Below are positions 35,109 through 44,547 of a stretch of 64,000 nucleotides of DNA, piece by piece; position 1 is the stretch's first letter, and each line of letters begins with the position of its first letter. The stretch lies in contig NZ_CP060820.1 in assembly GCF_014489475.1 (NCBI RefSeq), forward strand, positions 1,380,001 to 1,444,000. The letters are read 5' to 3'. The notes under the pieces are model-generated. The model saw only the letters and a list, made by a program, of their open reading frames with translations, was not told the DNA's origin and did no database searches. The translations under genes and the position numbers were made by a program. This stretch comes from Lysobacter terrestris. GTDB lineage: Bacteria > Pseudomonadota > Gammaproteobacteria > Xanthomonadales > Xanthomonadaceae.

Positions 35109-36077
35109 ATGTCAGCCAAGCCGCCGCCCGCGCCCAGATTTGCCTACAAGGGCGACCGCCTGAAGCCGCTGCGCGCGTTCTGCCAGACCGCCCGGCTGGG
35201 CTCGATCTCCCGCGCCGCCGAGGCCCTGTTCCTCAGCCAGCCGGCGGTGACCCTGCAGCTGCAGGCGCTGGAACGCGACCTGGGCGCGCGCCTGCTGGAG
35301 CGCAGCGGCCGCCGCATCACCCTGACCCGCGAGGGCGAGGCGCTGTACGAACTGGCCCGCCCCCTGGTCGAAGGCCTGGACGGGCTGGATGCCGTCTTCC
35401 GCGACCGCGTGCGCGGCCTGGACGCCGGCGAACTGCACGTCGCCGCCGGCAGCTCGACCATCCTCTACCTGCTGCCGGCAATCGTGGAGGCCTTCAAGGC
35501 CCGGCACCCGGAGATCCGCCTGAGCCTGCACAACGTCACCGGCGCCGGCGGCCTGGAGCTGCTGCGCTCGGACGCGGTCGACCTCGCGGTGGGCTCGATG
35601 CTCGACGTGCCCGCCGACCTCGACTATGCGCCGGTGTACCGCTTCGAGCCGATGCTGATCACCCCGCGCGACCATCCGCTCGCGACCAAATCCGACCTGA
35701 CCCTGCAGGACCTCTCGCCGTACGGCCTGATCCTGCCGCCGCAGCGCCTGACCACCTACCGCCTGGTCGACCTGGTGTTCCAGCAGAACCGCGTGCCCTA
35801 CACCGTGGCGCTGGAAGTCGGCGGCTGGGAGGTGATCAAGCAGTACGTGGCGATGGGCCTGGGCATCAGCATCGTCACCGCGATCTGCCTCACCGATGCC
35901 GATCGCGAACGCCTCGCCGCGCGCTCGCTGGCCAAGTACTTCCCCTCGCGCAGCTACGGCGTCGTGGTGCGCAAGGGCAAGTTCCTGTCGCCGCAGGCGC
36001 GCGCGTTCACCGGGCTGATCAAGCCGGCGCTGTTCGAGCGCGGCGGTTACGACGAGACGGGGCAGTCGGAGCGCTGA
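35109..36077 (+). CDS. LysR-type regulator, probable controller of aceBA
   Basis: 322 residues. An N-terminal winged helix-turn-helix (LRAFCQTARLGSISRAAEALFLSQPAVTLQ, residues about 20-50) and a C-terminal effector-binding domain (about 95-305, beginning ELHVAAGSSTILYLLPAIVEAF) of the CysB-like subgroup. The divergent position next to aceB with a shared control region suggests it regulates the glyoxylate shunt, an inference from arrangement only. It ends 15 bases before a convergent gene. Confidence 0.9.
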   Translation: MSAKPPPAPRFAYKGDRLKPLRAFCQTARLGSISRAAEALFLSQPAVTLQLQALERDLGARLLERSGRRITLTREGEALYELARPLVEGLDGLDAVFRDRVRGLDAGELHVAAGSSTILYLLPAIVEAFKARHPEIRLSLHNVTGAGGLELLRSDAVDLAVGSMLDVPADLDYAPVYRFEPMLITPRDHPLATKSDLTLQDLSPYGLILPPQRLTTYRLVDLVFQQNRVPYTVALEVGGWEVIKQYVAMGLGISIVTAICLTDADRERLAARSLAKYFPSRSYGVVVRKGKFLSPQARAFTGLIKPALFERGGYDETGQSER

Positions 36078-36092
36078 GGCCCGCGCGGCGCG

Positions 36093-37031
36093 TCAGCGCG
36101 GGCGCTGCGCGTCGATCCACTCGCGATAGCTGCGGTAGTGGTGCAGCGCGAAACCGGCGAACGCCTTCGACTGCGCGTACGCCGCTTCGGTCGCCGCCAT
36201 CTCGCGGCGCAGGTCGGCTTCGCTGCGGTGGTGGAAGGTGACCTTCTTCGGCTCGCTCGGGCCGAGCTCGAGCCCGATCACCACGGTCTTGCCGATCCGT
36301 TGCGCGTAATCCATCTCTTTCGCGGCGTGCGCGACGATGCCGTCGCGGCCGTCGGCGTGGTCGCGGTAGTCCATCAGCGCGAGGTAGTCGTAGCAGTCGG
36401 CCAGGTGTTCGCTCGCCGGCTTGGTGGTACCGCGCCAGCGCACCGGGATGCCGTCGAACCAGAACGGCGTGGCCAGCCCGATCGCCAGCGTCTGCCCGGA
36501 GTCGCGCTTCATCCGCATCCATTGCGCGCTCACCTCGATCAGGTCGCGCAGCAGGTCCTCGCGGCTGGCGTCGTTCCACTGGTCCAGCAGGTGCGGCTCG
36601 ATGTCGAGGTTGACGCCGTCGAAGCGCGCCGCTTCCGGCGCCGCCGCGTTGTAGTCGAGCACGCGTTGCAGCATCGCCGTCGCGTCGCGGCGACGTTCCG
36701 GCAGGATGTAGCGCTCGGTGTTGAGGTAGGCCGAACCGAGCAGCGCGTAGACCTTGAAGCCGCGTGCGTGCGCGGTGGCGATGAAGTCGCGGTAGCGCTG
36801 CGGCTGCTGGGCGATCAGGTTGCGGCCGTCGTAGGCGTCGGCATAGAGGTAGAACGTGTCGACGTGCTGGTCGCGCAGGAAGGCGAAGGCGGCGTCGGCG
36901 GCCGCGCGCGATTCGAGCAGCGCGTAGCTGTCGCGCTCCCAGGTCCACACCGCGCGCGAGGTCGCCGTGGCCCACGCCGGCATGGCCAGCAGGCACAGCA
37001 GCACGCACATCCGCAGCAGCGTACGCATCAT
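36093..37031 (-). CDS. Secreted TIM-barrel glycoside-hydrolase-like protein
   Basis: 312 residues with a signal peptide (MRTLLRMCVLLCLLAMPAWA). The segments RAVWTWERDSY, FYLYADAYDGRNLI, FKVYALLGSAYLN, FDGVNLDIEPHLLDQW and YDYLALMDYRDHADG follow the beta/alpha pattern of a TIM-barrel hydrolase, with acidic residues at strand ends (LDIEPH) placed as in GH18-like catalytic sites. Last gene of the six-gene surface-polymer operon, eight bases after the LTA-synthase-like gene. Two adjacent ATGs (37031, 37028) follow GGAGG. It probably trims or cleaves the exported polymer; the substrate is unknown. Confidence 0.75.
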   Translation of the reverse strand: MMRTLLRMCVLLCLLAMPAWATATSRAVWTWERDSYALLESRAAADAAFAFLRDQHVDTFYLYADAYDGRNLIAQQPQRYRDFIATAHARGFKVYALLGSAYLNTERYILPERRRDATAMLQRVLDYNAAAPEAARFDGVNLDIEPHLLDQWNDASREDLLRDLIEVSAQWMRMKRDSGQTLAIGLATPFWFDGIPVRWRGTTKPASEHLADCYDYLALMDYRDHADGRDGIVAHAAKEMDYAQRIGKTVVIGLELGPSEPKKVTFHHRSEADLRREMAATEAAYAQSKAFAGFALHHYRSYREWIDAQRPR

Positions 37032-37039
37032 CGCCTCCG

Positions 37040-39466
37040 TTACGGTCGCGCCAGCGTACCGCCGCCCGGCGCGCAGCAGCGGATCTTGATCGGCACCCGA
37101 TAGACGCCCTCGCCCACGCGGCGCCCGGTGTCCGGATGCGAGGGCATCACCGCGATGACATAGCGGCCCGGCGCGATGCCGGCGAGCGGCACCTGGAAGC
37201 GCGCGCGCGCCGACGCACGCGGTGCCAGCTGCACGGCGGCGGCGTAGCTTTCGCGCACTTCGTTGCCCGCCTCGTCGCCGAGCACCAGCAGCGGCACGAA
37301 CGGCCCGGCGATGCGGTCGGTGGCGTTGGTGAAACTGACGGCGACCTCCACGCTGGCGGCGTCGACACCCGCGGGCGCAACGACGTCGTGCGCGTACAGG
37401 CTGCGGCGCTGCGGCGCCGCTTCAACCGGCATCGGCGCCGCGGGCTCGGCATAGGCCGCCAGTCGCGGCGCGGCGCCTTCGGGCGACAGCTGCAGGGTGT
37501 GCGCGAACAACGCATTGGCGCGGCGGTAGCGCGCGAAGCGTTCGGCCACCTGCGCCTGCACGGCCGCATCGTCGGTCGCGACCAGGCGCAGGTTGTCCTC
37601 CAGCCGGTACAGCTGGTCGTGGCTGATGAACCACGGCCCGGCGACGAAGTCGCTCAGCGTGGTCTTCTCGTGCTTGAGCGGGATCTCGCCGCGGCTGTCG
37701 AACGCGGCCGCGGTATCGAGTCCGCGCCCGGTCCACGCCACCTGCGCCGGCCGCTGCAGGCCGTGCTGGTGGGCGAGGAAGGCCAGCAGCGACGGGGTGA
37801 TGTCCAGGTGCGAGGACACCGCGCGGATGCGCTGCGGCCGCTTCAGCCGCGGCGAGAACACGATCAGCGGCACGTGGTAGCGCTCGATCTTGCTGTCCAT
37901 CGGCAGTTCCGGCAGGCGATGGTCGCCGGTGACCACGAACACGGTGTTGGCGTAGCCCGGATCGCGCTGCGCGGCGTCGAAATAGCGGCGCAACGCGTCG
38001 TCGGTGAACAGGATGGTCGAATAGATGTCGGCGAATTCGCGATAGCCGGCCTTGTCCTGCGCGGACACGCCGAGTTCGTCCAGGCGTTGCTCGAAACGGC
38101 GCTTCCACGCGTCCTGCCCGGCGAAGCGGTAGGAGGTGTGCATCGAGACCGTCTGGATCACGGTCACGGTCGGCTGCGGCCCGCCCACGGCGCCGTCGGC
38201 GAGCACGCGCGCGACCAGTTCGCTGTCGTCGTAACCCCAGCTGCTGTACGGGTTGCGGCGGTAGCCGGCACCGAAGCTGGTGAGGTCGACGACCTTCTGC
38301 ACGCCCTGCCTGTGCAGGAACGCGCGCTCGTTGTCGAAGGCGAGGTCGGTGCCGGCGTAGAAGCGCGTCGCATAGCCCTGCCGCGCCAGCACGTTGAACA
38401 GGCCCGCGTGCGCGGGCATGCGCTCGCCCAGCGCGGCGAAGCCCTTGTCGGCGAAGGGCAGCGACCCGAACACCGACGGCAGCACGCCGAACGTGCGCCC
38501 CTGGTTGGCGAGGAAGTTGCTCCAGTACAGGCTGCGGCCGCCGAGTTCGTCGAGGAACGGGGTGAAGCTGCCGCGCAGTGTGTCCGGCCCGGAGAATGAA
38601 CGTCCCAGGCCCTCGACGATGATGAAGACCAGGTGCGGCGGCGTCGCGGTGCTCGTGAAGTGCGGACCGAGGCTGTCGGGCGTCTGCTCGCGGTGCAGGA
38701 AGGGGAATTCGGGATCGCCCGCCGTGCCGGGCGTCGCCGCCACCGCATCACTCGCCGGCAGCGGCAGTTCGGCGTCGTCGCGCCAGTAGCGCAGGCTGTC
38801 GCCGGCGAAGAACGCCAGCTTGTTGCGCACCAGGTTGCGTGCATCCTCGCTGGCGGCCACGGCGGTCGCCGAGGGCAGCGGGCACCACCACAACGCCACG
38901 CCGATCAGCAGGACGGCCGTGGCCGGGCCATGGCGCCAGCGCGGCGCACGGCGCGCGCAGAGGTAGAGGACCAGGCACAGCGTCGCGATCGGCAACAGCC
39001 AGCCGGCGACGGCGCCCGCACCGAGGCGCGCACCGCCGGCGACGGTGGTGGCGATCTCCTGCCACGAGTAGCCGAACAGGTCGGCGCCCAGCGGCACGCG
39101 CGTGGTGGCGAAGTACTGCTCGAGCGCGATCTGCACCGCCAGCCACGCCGACCACAGCACGGCCAGGCCGATGCCGCGCGCGCGCGCCGAGCGCAGCCAC
39201 AGCACCGGCAGCGAGAGCAGGCACAGCAGCGGCAGGCTGCGCACGAACACCAGCAGGTCTTCGGCCACCGCCGCGGCGGCGGTGAGGAGCGCGGCCGGGA
39301 GCGGTTGCACTGGCCACGCGCCCCACAGCGCGCACAGGCGCAGCACCAGCACGCCCGCGAGCAGCGCGGGCGCGAGTGAGAGGAACCGCGGCACGGGCCG
39401 GTCGCTGTCGCGACCGGCGCCGGTGTCACCAGCGCGCGTAGAGCGAGGCGGAGACACTGCGCTCAT
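37040..39466 (-). CDS. LTA-synthase/sulfatase-like membrane phosphotransferase
   Basis: 808 residues: about five N-terminal transmembrane helices, then a large periplasmic alkaline-phosphatase-superfamily domain. The metal and nucleophile features are visible: VFIIVEGLGRS (metal Glu), NQGRTFGVLPS (nucleophile Thr) and VVTGDHRLPE near the domain end. Related enzymes move phosphoglycerol or phosphoethanolamine to surface polymers (LtaS, OpgB, EptA). A beta-sandwich-like C-terminal extension (about 690-808) is unusual. The 5' end overlaps the YaiO-type gene by 41 bases; GTG 39395 is an alternative start. Likely decorates the polymer made by the GT2 enzyme. Confidence 0.83.
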   Translation of the reverse strand: MSAVSPPRSTRAGDTGAGRDSDRPVPRFLSLAPALLAGVLVLRLCALWGAWPVQPLPAALLTAAAAVAEDLLVFVRSLPLLCLLSLPVLWLRSARARGIGLAVLWSAWLAVQIALEQYFATTRVPLGADLFGYSWQEIATTVAGGARLGAGAVAGWLLPIATLCLVLYLCARRAPRWRHGPATAVLLIGVALWWCPLPSATAVAASEDARNLVRNKLAFFAGDSLRYWRDDAELPLPASDAVAATPGTAGDPEFPFLHREQTPDSLGPHFTSTATPPHLVFIIVEGLGRSFSGPDTLRGSFTPFLDELGGRSLYWSNFLANQGRTFGVLPSVFGSLPFADKGFAALGERMPAHAGLFNVLARQGYATRFYAGTDLAFDNERAFLHRQGVQKVVDLTSFGAGYRRNPYSSWGYDDSELVARVLADGAVGGPQPTVTVIQTVSMHTSYRFAGQDAWKRRFEQRLDELGVSAQDKAGYREFADIYSTILFTDDALRRYFDAAQRDPGYANTVFVVTGDHRLPELPMDSKIERYHVPLIVFSPRLKRPQRIRAVSSHLDITPSLLAFLAHQHGLQRPAQVAWTGRGLDTAAAFDSRGEIPLKHEKTTLSDFVAGPWFISHDQLYRLEDNLRLVATDDAAVQAQVAERFARYRRANALFAHTLQLSPEGAAPRLAAYAEPAAPMPVEAAPQRRSLYAHDVVAPAGVDAASVEVAVSFTNATDRIAGPFVPLLVLGDEAGNEVRESYAAAVQLAPRASARARFQVPLAGIAPGRYVIAVMPSHPDTGRRVGEGVYRVPIKIRCCAPGGGTLARP

Positions 39467-40709
39467 CGAAGCCGTCCACGTCGTTGGCGAAGTCGGCGCC
39501 GAGCTTGAAGCCCAACTGCGGCGCGAAGAACTTCACGTAGGTCACGCCGTAGGAGGAATGGCTGTCGCCGACCACGCGATCGAAGCCACCGGTGTCGCGT
39601 TCGTGGCTGCGGCCGTGGCTGACGCTGGCTTCGAAGTAGTCGTCGGCATTGCCCGCGTAGTACCAGCGCAGCTGGCCGCGGTGGCTGAGGCTGCCCGACC
39701 CCACGCCCGGCACGTGCAGCACGCGGTAGCGCGCGTAGAAATCGCCGAAGTAGCGGCCGACGCCGACGCCGTACATGTCGGTGTCGGAACCGTCGAATTC
39801 GAGGTGGTCGTAACTGCCCGACAGCTCCCAGCCGCTGCCCACGCCCTGGAACAGCTCCACGCGCCAGGCGTTGCCCGGGTACAGGTCGCCGCTGGGGCCG
39901 CGCTGGTAGCGCACGTTGGCGTACGCGCGCTCCCACAGCGACGCGTAGCCGTCCAGCGCCCACGCCGTGTCGTGCTGGTCGAAGCGGCGCGCCTGCAGCA
40001 TCTCCAGTGCGAGCGAGCCACGGGTGAACTTGCGCCGCAGCGCGACTTCGTACTCGTTCCAGTCGTCGCGCGAGGACGGATCGAAGCTGGTGTGGGTGCC
40101 GCCCACGCGCAGCGCCCACAGGTAACCGGCCGGCAGCACGGCGTCGGGTTCGACGATGCGCGGCTGCAGCGAGGCGAGGTAATCGTCGACCTGTGCGGCA
40201 TCGGCGCCGCGTGCACGCGCCGCTTCGAAATCGATGCGCGCCGCATCGCGATCGCCGGCGGCGCGGTGGGCGCGGCCGAGCGCGATCGCGGCGGCCGGAT
40301 CGTCCGGGCGCAGCTCGCTCCAGCGCGCGTAGGCGCCGGCCGCCTGCTGCGGACGGTCGCTCCACAGGTACATGTCGCCGAGTGCCGACCACGCGTCGGC
40401 GTAATCGGGCTTGGCCGCGGTCACCGCGACGAGGTCGGCTTCGGCCTCCGGCCAGCGCTCCATCCACGCCTGCGTGCGGCCGCGCGCGAGGCGCACGTCG
40501 CTGTTGTCCGGCGAGGCCTGCAGCATCGCCGTGTACAGGGTGACGGCTTCCTGGCGACGGCCGCCGGTGGCGAGTTCATGCGCGCGCGCGAACTGCTGCT
40601 CGTAGCTCTCCGCCGCGGTCGCCTCCTGCGCGCGCACCTGCGGCGCCAGGGCAAGGGCGCAAGCGAGTGCGAGGGTCTGGGCGGTGAGGGGGGCGAAGCC
40701 GCGGCGCAT
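39426..40709 (-). CDS. TPR-YaiO family outer-membrane beta-barrel protein
   Basis: About 427 residues: signal peptide (FAPLTAQTLALACALALAPQVRA), three or four TPR units (about 35-170), then about 240 residues of alternating aromatic/polar strands ending in SVSASLYARW, with the terminal aromatic typical of outer-membrane barrels. E. coli yaiO also sits beside a GT2 gene (yaiP). It probably gives the operon its outer-membrane export channel, as PgaA or AlgE do elsewhere. Start ATG 40709 has GGAG six bases upstream; ATG 40721 and 40742 are also in frame. Confidence 0.82.
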   Translation of the reverse strand: MRRGFAPLTAQTLALACALALAPQVRAQEATAAESYEQQFARAHELATGGRRQEAVTLYTAMLQASPDNSDVRLARGRTQAWMERWPEAEADLVAVTAAKPDYADAWSALGDMYLWSDRPQQAAGAYARWSELRPDDPAAAIALGRAHRAAGDRDAARIDFEAARARGADAAQVDDYLASLQPRIVEPDAVLPAGYLWALRVGGTHTSFDPSSRDDWNEYEVALRRKFTRGSLALEMLQARRFDQHDTAWALDGYASLWERAYANVRYQRGPSGDLYPGNAWRVELFQGVGSGWELSGSYDHLEFDGSDTDMYGVGVGRYFGDFYARYRVLHVPGVGSGSLSHRGQLRWYYAGNADDYFEASVSHGRSHERDTGGFDRVVGDSHSSYGVTYVKFFAPQLGFKLGADFANDVDGFDERSVSASLYARW

Positions 40710-40774
40710 GCTGCTCTCCATGGTGTGCGTGTTGGAATCCATTGCGTCTTGGGTCGGATGAGTACGGCAGTCGA

Positions 40775-42289
40775 TCAGTGCTGGCGGGGCGGCCACTGGC
40801 CGCCGGAGATGCCGGCGACCTGCGGTGCCGGCACGGCGTCGTCGGGAGAGCCTTCCTGCTGCCATGTCGCGTTGCGGTGAACGCGGCCCCACTTCGAGCG
40901 GCCACGCAGTTGCAGCAGCCAGCGCGCGAGGCCCATCAGGCGCCACACCGAGGTCAGCTGGCGGTAGCCGAAATTCTCGAAGATCGCGACCAGGAACAGC
41001 TTGAACTGCTGGCCCGGGCGCGGGTACATGTGGAACGACAGTTCCTCCAGCACCAGCGCGTTGGTCGAGAGCAGCACGCCCAGGCCCACCGAGGCGAACA
41101 GGAACACGAAGAACGCCTCGGGCGACAGCACGCCGGCGAGGCCGAGCAGGATCATCGAAACGTAACCCACCACTTCGATGACCGGGCCGACGCATTCGAA
41201 GAACAGCATGAACGGATAGGCGATCCAGCCCACCGCGCCGGCGTTGCGGCGGAACATCAGGCGCCAGTTGGGCAGCAGGCTCTCGGCCAGGCCCTGTTGC
41301 CAGCGCATGCGCTGGCGGCGCAGCGAACCCAGGTCCTCCGGCGCCTCGGTCCAGCAGATCGGGTCGGGCACGAAGGTGATGCGGTAGTCGCGCTTCTCCT
41401 TGCGCAGCTGGTTGTGCAGGCGCACGACCAGCTCCATGTCCTCGCCCACCGTGTCGCCGTGGTAGCCGCCGGCGGCGATGACCCGCTCCTTGTAGAACAC
41501 GCCGAACGCACCGGAGATGATCAGCAGCGCGTTCATCGGCGACCAGCCCAGGCGCCCGAACAGGAACGCGCGCAGGTATTCCACCGTCTGCACCAGCGGC
41601 AGGATCTTCTTCGGCAGGTCGACGTTGGTGAGGAAGCCGTCCTTGACCTGACAACCGTTGACCACGCGGATCACGCCGCCCGCGGCGACAGTGGTGGAGT
41701 CCTCGAGGAACGGCTGCACCACGCGCGCCAGGCTGTCCTGCTGCAGGATGCAGTCGGCATCGACCACGCAGAACAGCGGGTAACGCGCGCAGTTGATGCC
41801 GGCGTTGAGCGCATCGGCCTTGCCGCCGTTGACCTTGTCCACCAGGCGCACGTTCGGGTACGTCGGCGAGGCGTAGACCCTGTGCACGTCCTGGGTCCTG
41901 ATGCGCTTGCGGTAGGCCTCGGGGAATTCGACCAGGGCGAACGCCTTGATCACCTCGGCCAGGGTGCCGTCGGTGGAACCGTCGTTGACCACGACGATCT
42001 CGAAGTTCGGATAGCCCAGGCGCAGCAGCGAACGCACCGAGGACACGATCGTGCGCTCCTCGTTGTACGCCGGCACGATGATGCTCACCGGCGGCTGGTA
42101 GGCGCGGAAGTTGTTCCACATGAACTTCGTGCCGTGCTCGTGCATGTGCCGCACGATGCCGAACATCGAGATGTAGTTCAGCGCCAGGTATGTCAGGTTG
42201 ATGACGATGAAGTAGGCGAAGAACACCCACTGCAGCCATTCCAGCGCGTCGACCATGCCGGGCGACAACGTCATGAGCGGAGTACTCAT
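40775..42289 (-). CDS. Membrane GT2 processive glycosyltransferase (BcsA/PgaC-like)
   Basis: 504 residues. One N-terminal transmembrane helix, a GT-A domain with SIIVPAYNEE, VVNDGSTD, VDADC, GEDMELVVRL and RRQRMRWQQG (the QxxRW polymerase signature), then several C-terminal transmembrane helices. This is the layout of processive beta-polysaccharide synthases such as PgaC and hyaluronan synthase. The start ATG 42289 overlaps the HEAT gene stop (ATGA), so translation is coupled. It is the likely polymerase of the operon; the sugar donor cannot be read from sequence. Confidence 0.88.
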   Translation of the reverse strand: MSTPLMTLSPGMVDALEWLQWVFFAYFIVINLTYLALNYISMFGIVRHMHEHGTKFMWNNFRAYQPPVSIIVPAYNEERTIVSSVRSLLRLGYPNFEIVVVNDGSTDGTLAEVIKAFALVEFPEAYRKRIRTQDVHRVYASPTYPNVRLVDKVNGGKADALNAGINCARYPLFCVVDADCILQQDSLARVVQPFLEDSTTVAAGGVIRVVNGCQVKDGFLTNVDLPKKILPLVQTVEYLRAFLFGRLGWSPMNALLIISGAFGVFYKERVIAAGGYHGDTVGEDMELVVRLHNQLRKEKRDYRITFVPDPICWTEAPEDLGSLRRQRMRWQQGLAESLLPNWRLMFRRNAGAVGWIAYPFMLFFECVGPVIEVVGYVSMILLGLAGVLSPEAFFVFLFASVGLGVLLSTNALVLEELSFHMYPRPGQQFKLFLVAIFENFGYRQLTSVWRLMGLARWLLQLRGRSKWGRVHRNATWQQEGSPDDAVPAPQVAGISGGQWPPRQH

Positions 42290-43350
42290 TGGTCCACTCC
42301 CATGTGGCGTTCCGCGATCACCTGGTCGAGCACGTCGCAGGCGAAGCGGTCGGTCTGCGCAGCGCGCACGCGCTGCATGTCTTCGGCCTCGATGCCGGGC
42401 AGGCGGCTGAGCGCCTGCGCGGCGCGGTAGCGCACCCACCACTGGGTATCGGCCAGCAGCGGCAGCAGCCGCTGTTCGTCTTCGCGCACGCCCAGCCGGC
42501 CCAGCGCCGAGGCCGCGTGCATGCGCACGTGCCAGCGTTCGTGGCCGAGCAGCGAACGGATCAGGTCGAGGTCGGTCTCGTCACCCATCACCTGCAGGCA
42601 GGTCGAGATCAGGTGGTCGTCCGGGTGCGAGGCGAGCACGTTGCGGATCACCGGCGCGGCGGCGGCGGGGCTGACGTCGGCCAGGAAGCGGACCAGGCGC
42701 GGCGCCACGTCGGCATTGGCGCGCAACGCGACCTCGCCGAGCTCCTTCGACACCAGCGACGGGCTGGCGTCGTGCAGGATCTGCGCGACGCCACCCTGCG
42801 GCCAGTCGTTGCGCTCGACGATGTGCGGCACCAGCATGGTCACCGCGCGCGCCGGATCGATGTGCATCAGCGCGCGCGCCGCGCTCAGCGAGATGATGGT
42901 GCTGCGGTCGTCGAGGTAGCGGGCAAGCTTGTCGAACTGGTTGCGGCTGCGCAGGTAGCCCAGGGCGACGATCGACATCACCCGGTTGTGGAAGTTGCCG
43001 TGGTCGATGGCCACGCTCAGGTGCTGCTCGAGGCCGATTTCCTGGGCGACGCGCTGCAGGCCGGCGTCGTCGTGGCTGCCGAGCGATTGGTGCACGTGGT
43101 TCCAGGCGTCGACGAAGCCCGGCAGGTCGCTGCGCGGCAGCGACGGCGGCGAGGTCGCCATGCCCTGCGCGGAATCCAGCAGGATCTGGTGCCACTGCGT
43201 CGCCGCGCGGATGCGGTTGCGCTCGCGGCGCGTCACCACCTGGCGCATCACCAGGATCACCAGCAGCATCAGCAACGCCATCGCGATCACGACGACGCCC
43301 AGCCAGAAGGCGAAGACGACGCGCGGGTTGGCGGAAATCAGGAAGTCCAC
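42286..43350 (-). CDS. Membrane-anchored HEAT-repeat protein
   Basis: 354 residues: one N-terminal transmembrane helix (about 12-36), then helical pairs forming HEAT repeats (for example HVRMHAASALGRLGVREDEQ and WVRYRAAQALSRLPG). Such repeats act as protein-binding scaffolds. Coupled to the GT2 gene by a four-base overlap, it probably holds or regulates the synthase at the inner membrane. No catalytic motif is seen. Confidence 0.8.
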   Translation of the reverse strand: MDFLISANPRVVFAFWLGVVVIAMALLMLLVILVMRQVVTRRERNRIRAATQWHQILLDSAQGMATSPPSLPRSDLPGFVDAWNHVHQSLGSHDDAGLQRVAQEIGLEQHLSVAIDHGNFHNRVMSIVALGYLRSRNQFDKLARYLDDRSTIISLSAARALMHIDPARAVTMLVPHIVERNDWPQGGVAQILHDASPSLVSKELGEVALRANADVAPRLVRFLADVSPAAAAPVIRNVLASHPDDHLISTCLQVMGDETDLDLIRSLLGHERWHVRMHAASALGRLGVREDEQRLLPLLADTQWWVRYRAAQALSRLPGIEAEDMQRVRAAQTDRFACDVLDQVIAERHMGVDQ

Positions 43351-43392
43351 GACAGCACCTTCTTTTTCTTCAAATACGGCAATGACGGTTGG

Positions 43393-44388
43393 TCAGGTCG
43401 ACGCCGGCGCGGTGGCGGCGTTCACGGCGGGCGCGGGGCGCAGGCGTTCGAGCATCGCCTGTGTTTCCGCGTTGCCCGGGTTCAACGCGGCGGCGCGCTC
43501 GAACAGCACGCGCGCCTCGTCGCGGCGGTCCTGGCGGTAACGCACGTGGCCCATGCCCTCGAGCGCGGAGACGTCGTCGGCCTTGGCGCTGAGCAGCTGG
43601 GTGAACGCGAGCTCGGCTTCGTCGAGGCGGTTTTCGGCCAGGCTGCTGTAGGCCAGTCCGCTCAGCGAATCGAGGTCGGCCGGATAGCGGTCCAACACCT
43701 GGCGGAAACGCGCGCGCGCTTCGGGGATGCGGCGCAGGCGGTAGTAGTTCCACGCTTCCAGGCGCGCCGCGCGCAGGCCCTTGTCCTCGATCTTCGCCAG
43801 CGCCGCCAGGCTGCGCTGGTAGTCCTGCGCGTCGAACGCGCTCTGCGCGACGTGCTCGTTGTCGAGGTCGGCCGCGCTCGCGACGGCATTGCTGCCGGCG
43901 TAGTTGCCGGTGCGCACGTGCTGGGCGAGGTAGCCCTGCACGTTGCGGGCGCGGTGCAGGCCCAGGTAGCAGTGGATGTAGGCGATGCCGTCGGCGTTGA
44001 GCGCCGCGTCGGCGGCGGCCTTGGAGTTCCTGGCGTAGTTGTCGCCGAACTTCTGCCCGAGGATGCTGCCCATCGGGAAGTTCTGCACCGTCATGCCGTG
44101 GCGCGCGGCGCGCTCGCGCTCCTGCTCCAGCAGCACCTTCTCGTAGGGCACGTTGGGTTCGAGCAGGCTGATGATGGTGGTGACGCCGCGCTGCTTGAGT
44201 GCGACGAAGTCGGCTTCGACCGGATACGGCCCCAGCAGCACGTCCTGCACCGGGCTGGCGGTGCGCTCCGCGCGCCACGGCTGCACGAAGATGCTGGCCG
44301 GGTGCAGCAGCACCCACACGCCGAGCGCACCCAGCAGCGCGCACAAAACGATCCCGATGGCGAGCACTCGCCGGCTGGGCCTGTACAT
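43393..44388 (-). CDS. Dual-specificity phosphatase-TPR fusion, membrane-anchored
   Basis: 331 residues. After a transmembrane helix (about 8-28), residues about 45-160 resemble a cysteine-dependent phosphatase: VTTIISLLEPN and the P-loop HCYLGLHRARN, which fits CX5R with Cys 140 and Arg 146. The rest is TPR (for example LSGLAYSSLAENRLDEAELAF). First gene of the operon. By topology the phosphatase would face the periplasm, which is odd for a Cys phosphatase, so it may act on a lipid-linked or polymer phosphate or serve only as a binding module. Start ATG 44388. Confidence 0.78.
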   Translation of the reverse strand: MYRPSRRVLAIGIVLCALLGALGVWVLLHPASIFVQPWRAERTASPVQDVLLGPYPVEADFVALKQRGVTTIISLLEPNVPYEKVLLEQERERAARHGMTVQNFPMGSILGQKFGDNYARNSKAAADAALNADGIAYIHCYLGLHRARNVQGYLAQHVRTGNYAGSNAVASAADLDNEHVAQSAFDAQDYQRSLAALAKIEDKGLRAARLEAWNYYRLRRIPEARARFRQVLDRYPADLDSLSGLAYSSLAENRLDEAELAFTQLLSAKADDVSALEGMGHVRYRQDRRDEARVLFERAAALNPGNAETQAMLERLRPAPAVNAATAPAST

Positions 44389-44451
44389 GCATTTCCCCTG
44401 TGGCCGCGACGCGAGTCGTCCGCGCGGCGTGGTTGCCCCCTTACGGTCGTC

Positions 44452-44476
44452 GGAGCCGGGCTGGCGCCCGGGCTCC
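44452..44476. other. GC-rich hairpin in the leader of the surface-polymer operon
   Basis: GGAGCC-GGGC, loop TGGC, GCCC-G-GGCTCC makes a ten-pair stem with one bulge, about 65 bases before the phosphatase-TPR gene. With the hairpin at 44548-44580 it makes the 309-base gap 44389-44697 well structured. Nothing else is seen in this gap: no ORF of note and no riboswitch I can recognise. Confidence 0.4.
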
Positions 44477-44547
44477 GGCTTCCGCCCCCTGAGAATTCCG
44501 CGGCGCAGGCCGGCGTTCCGGCTGCGCGTGCTGTAGATGACGCATAA

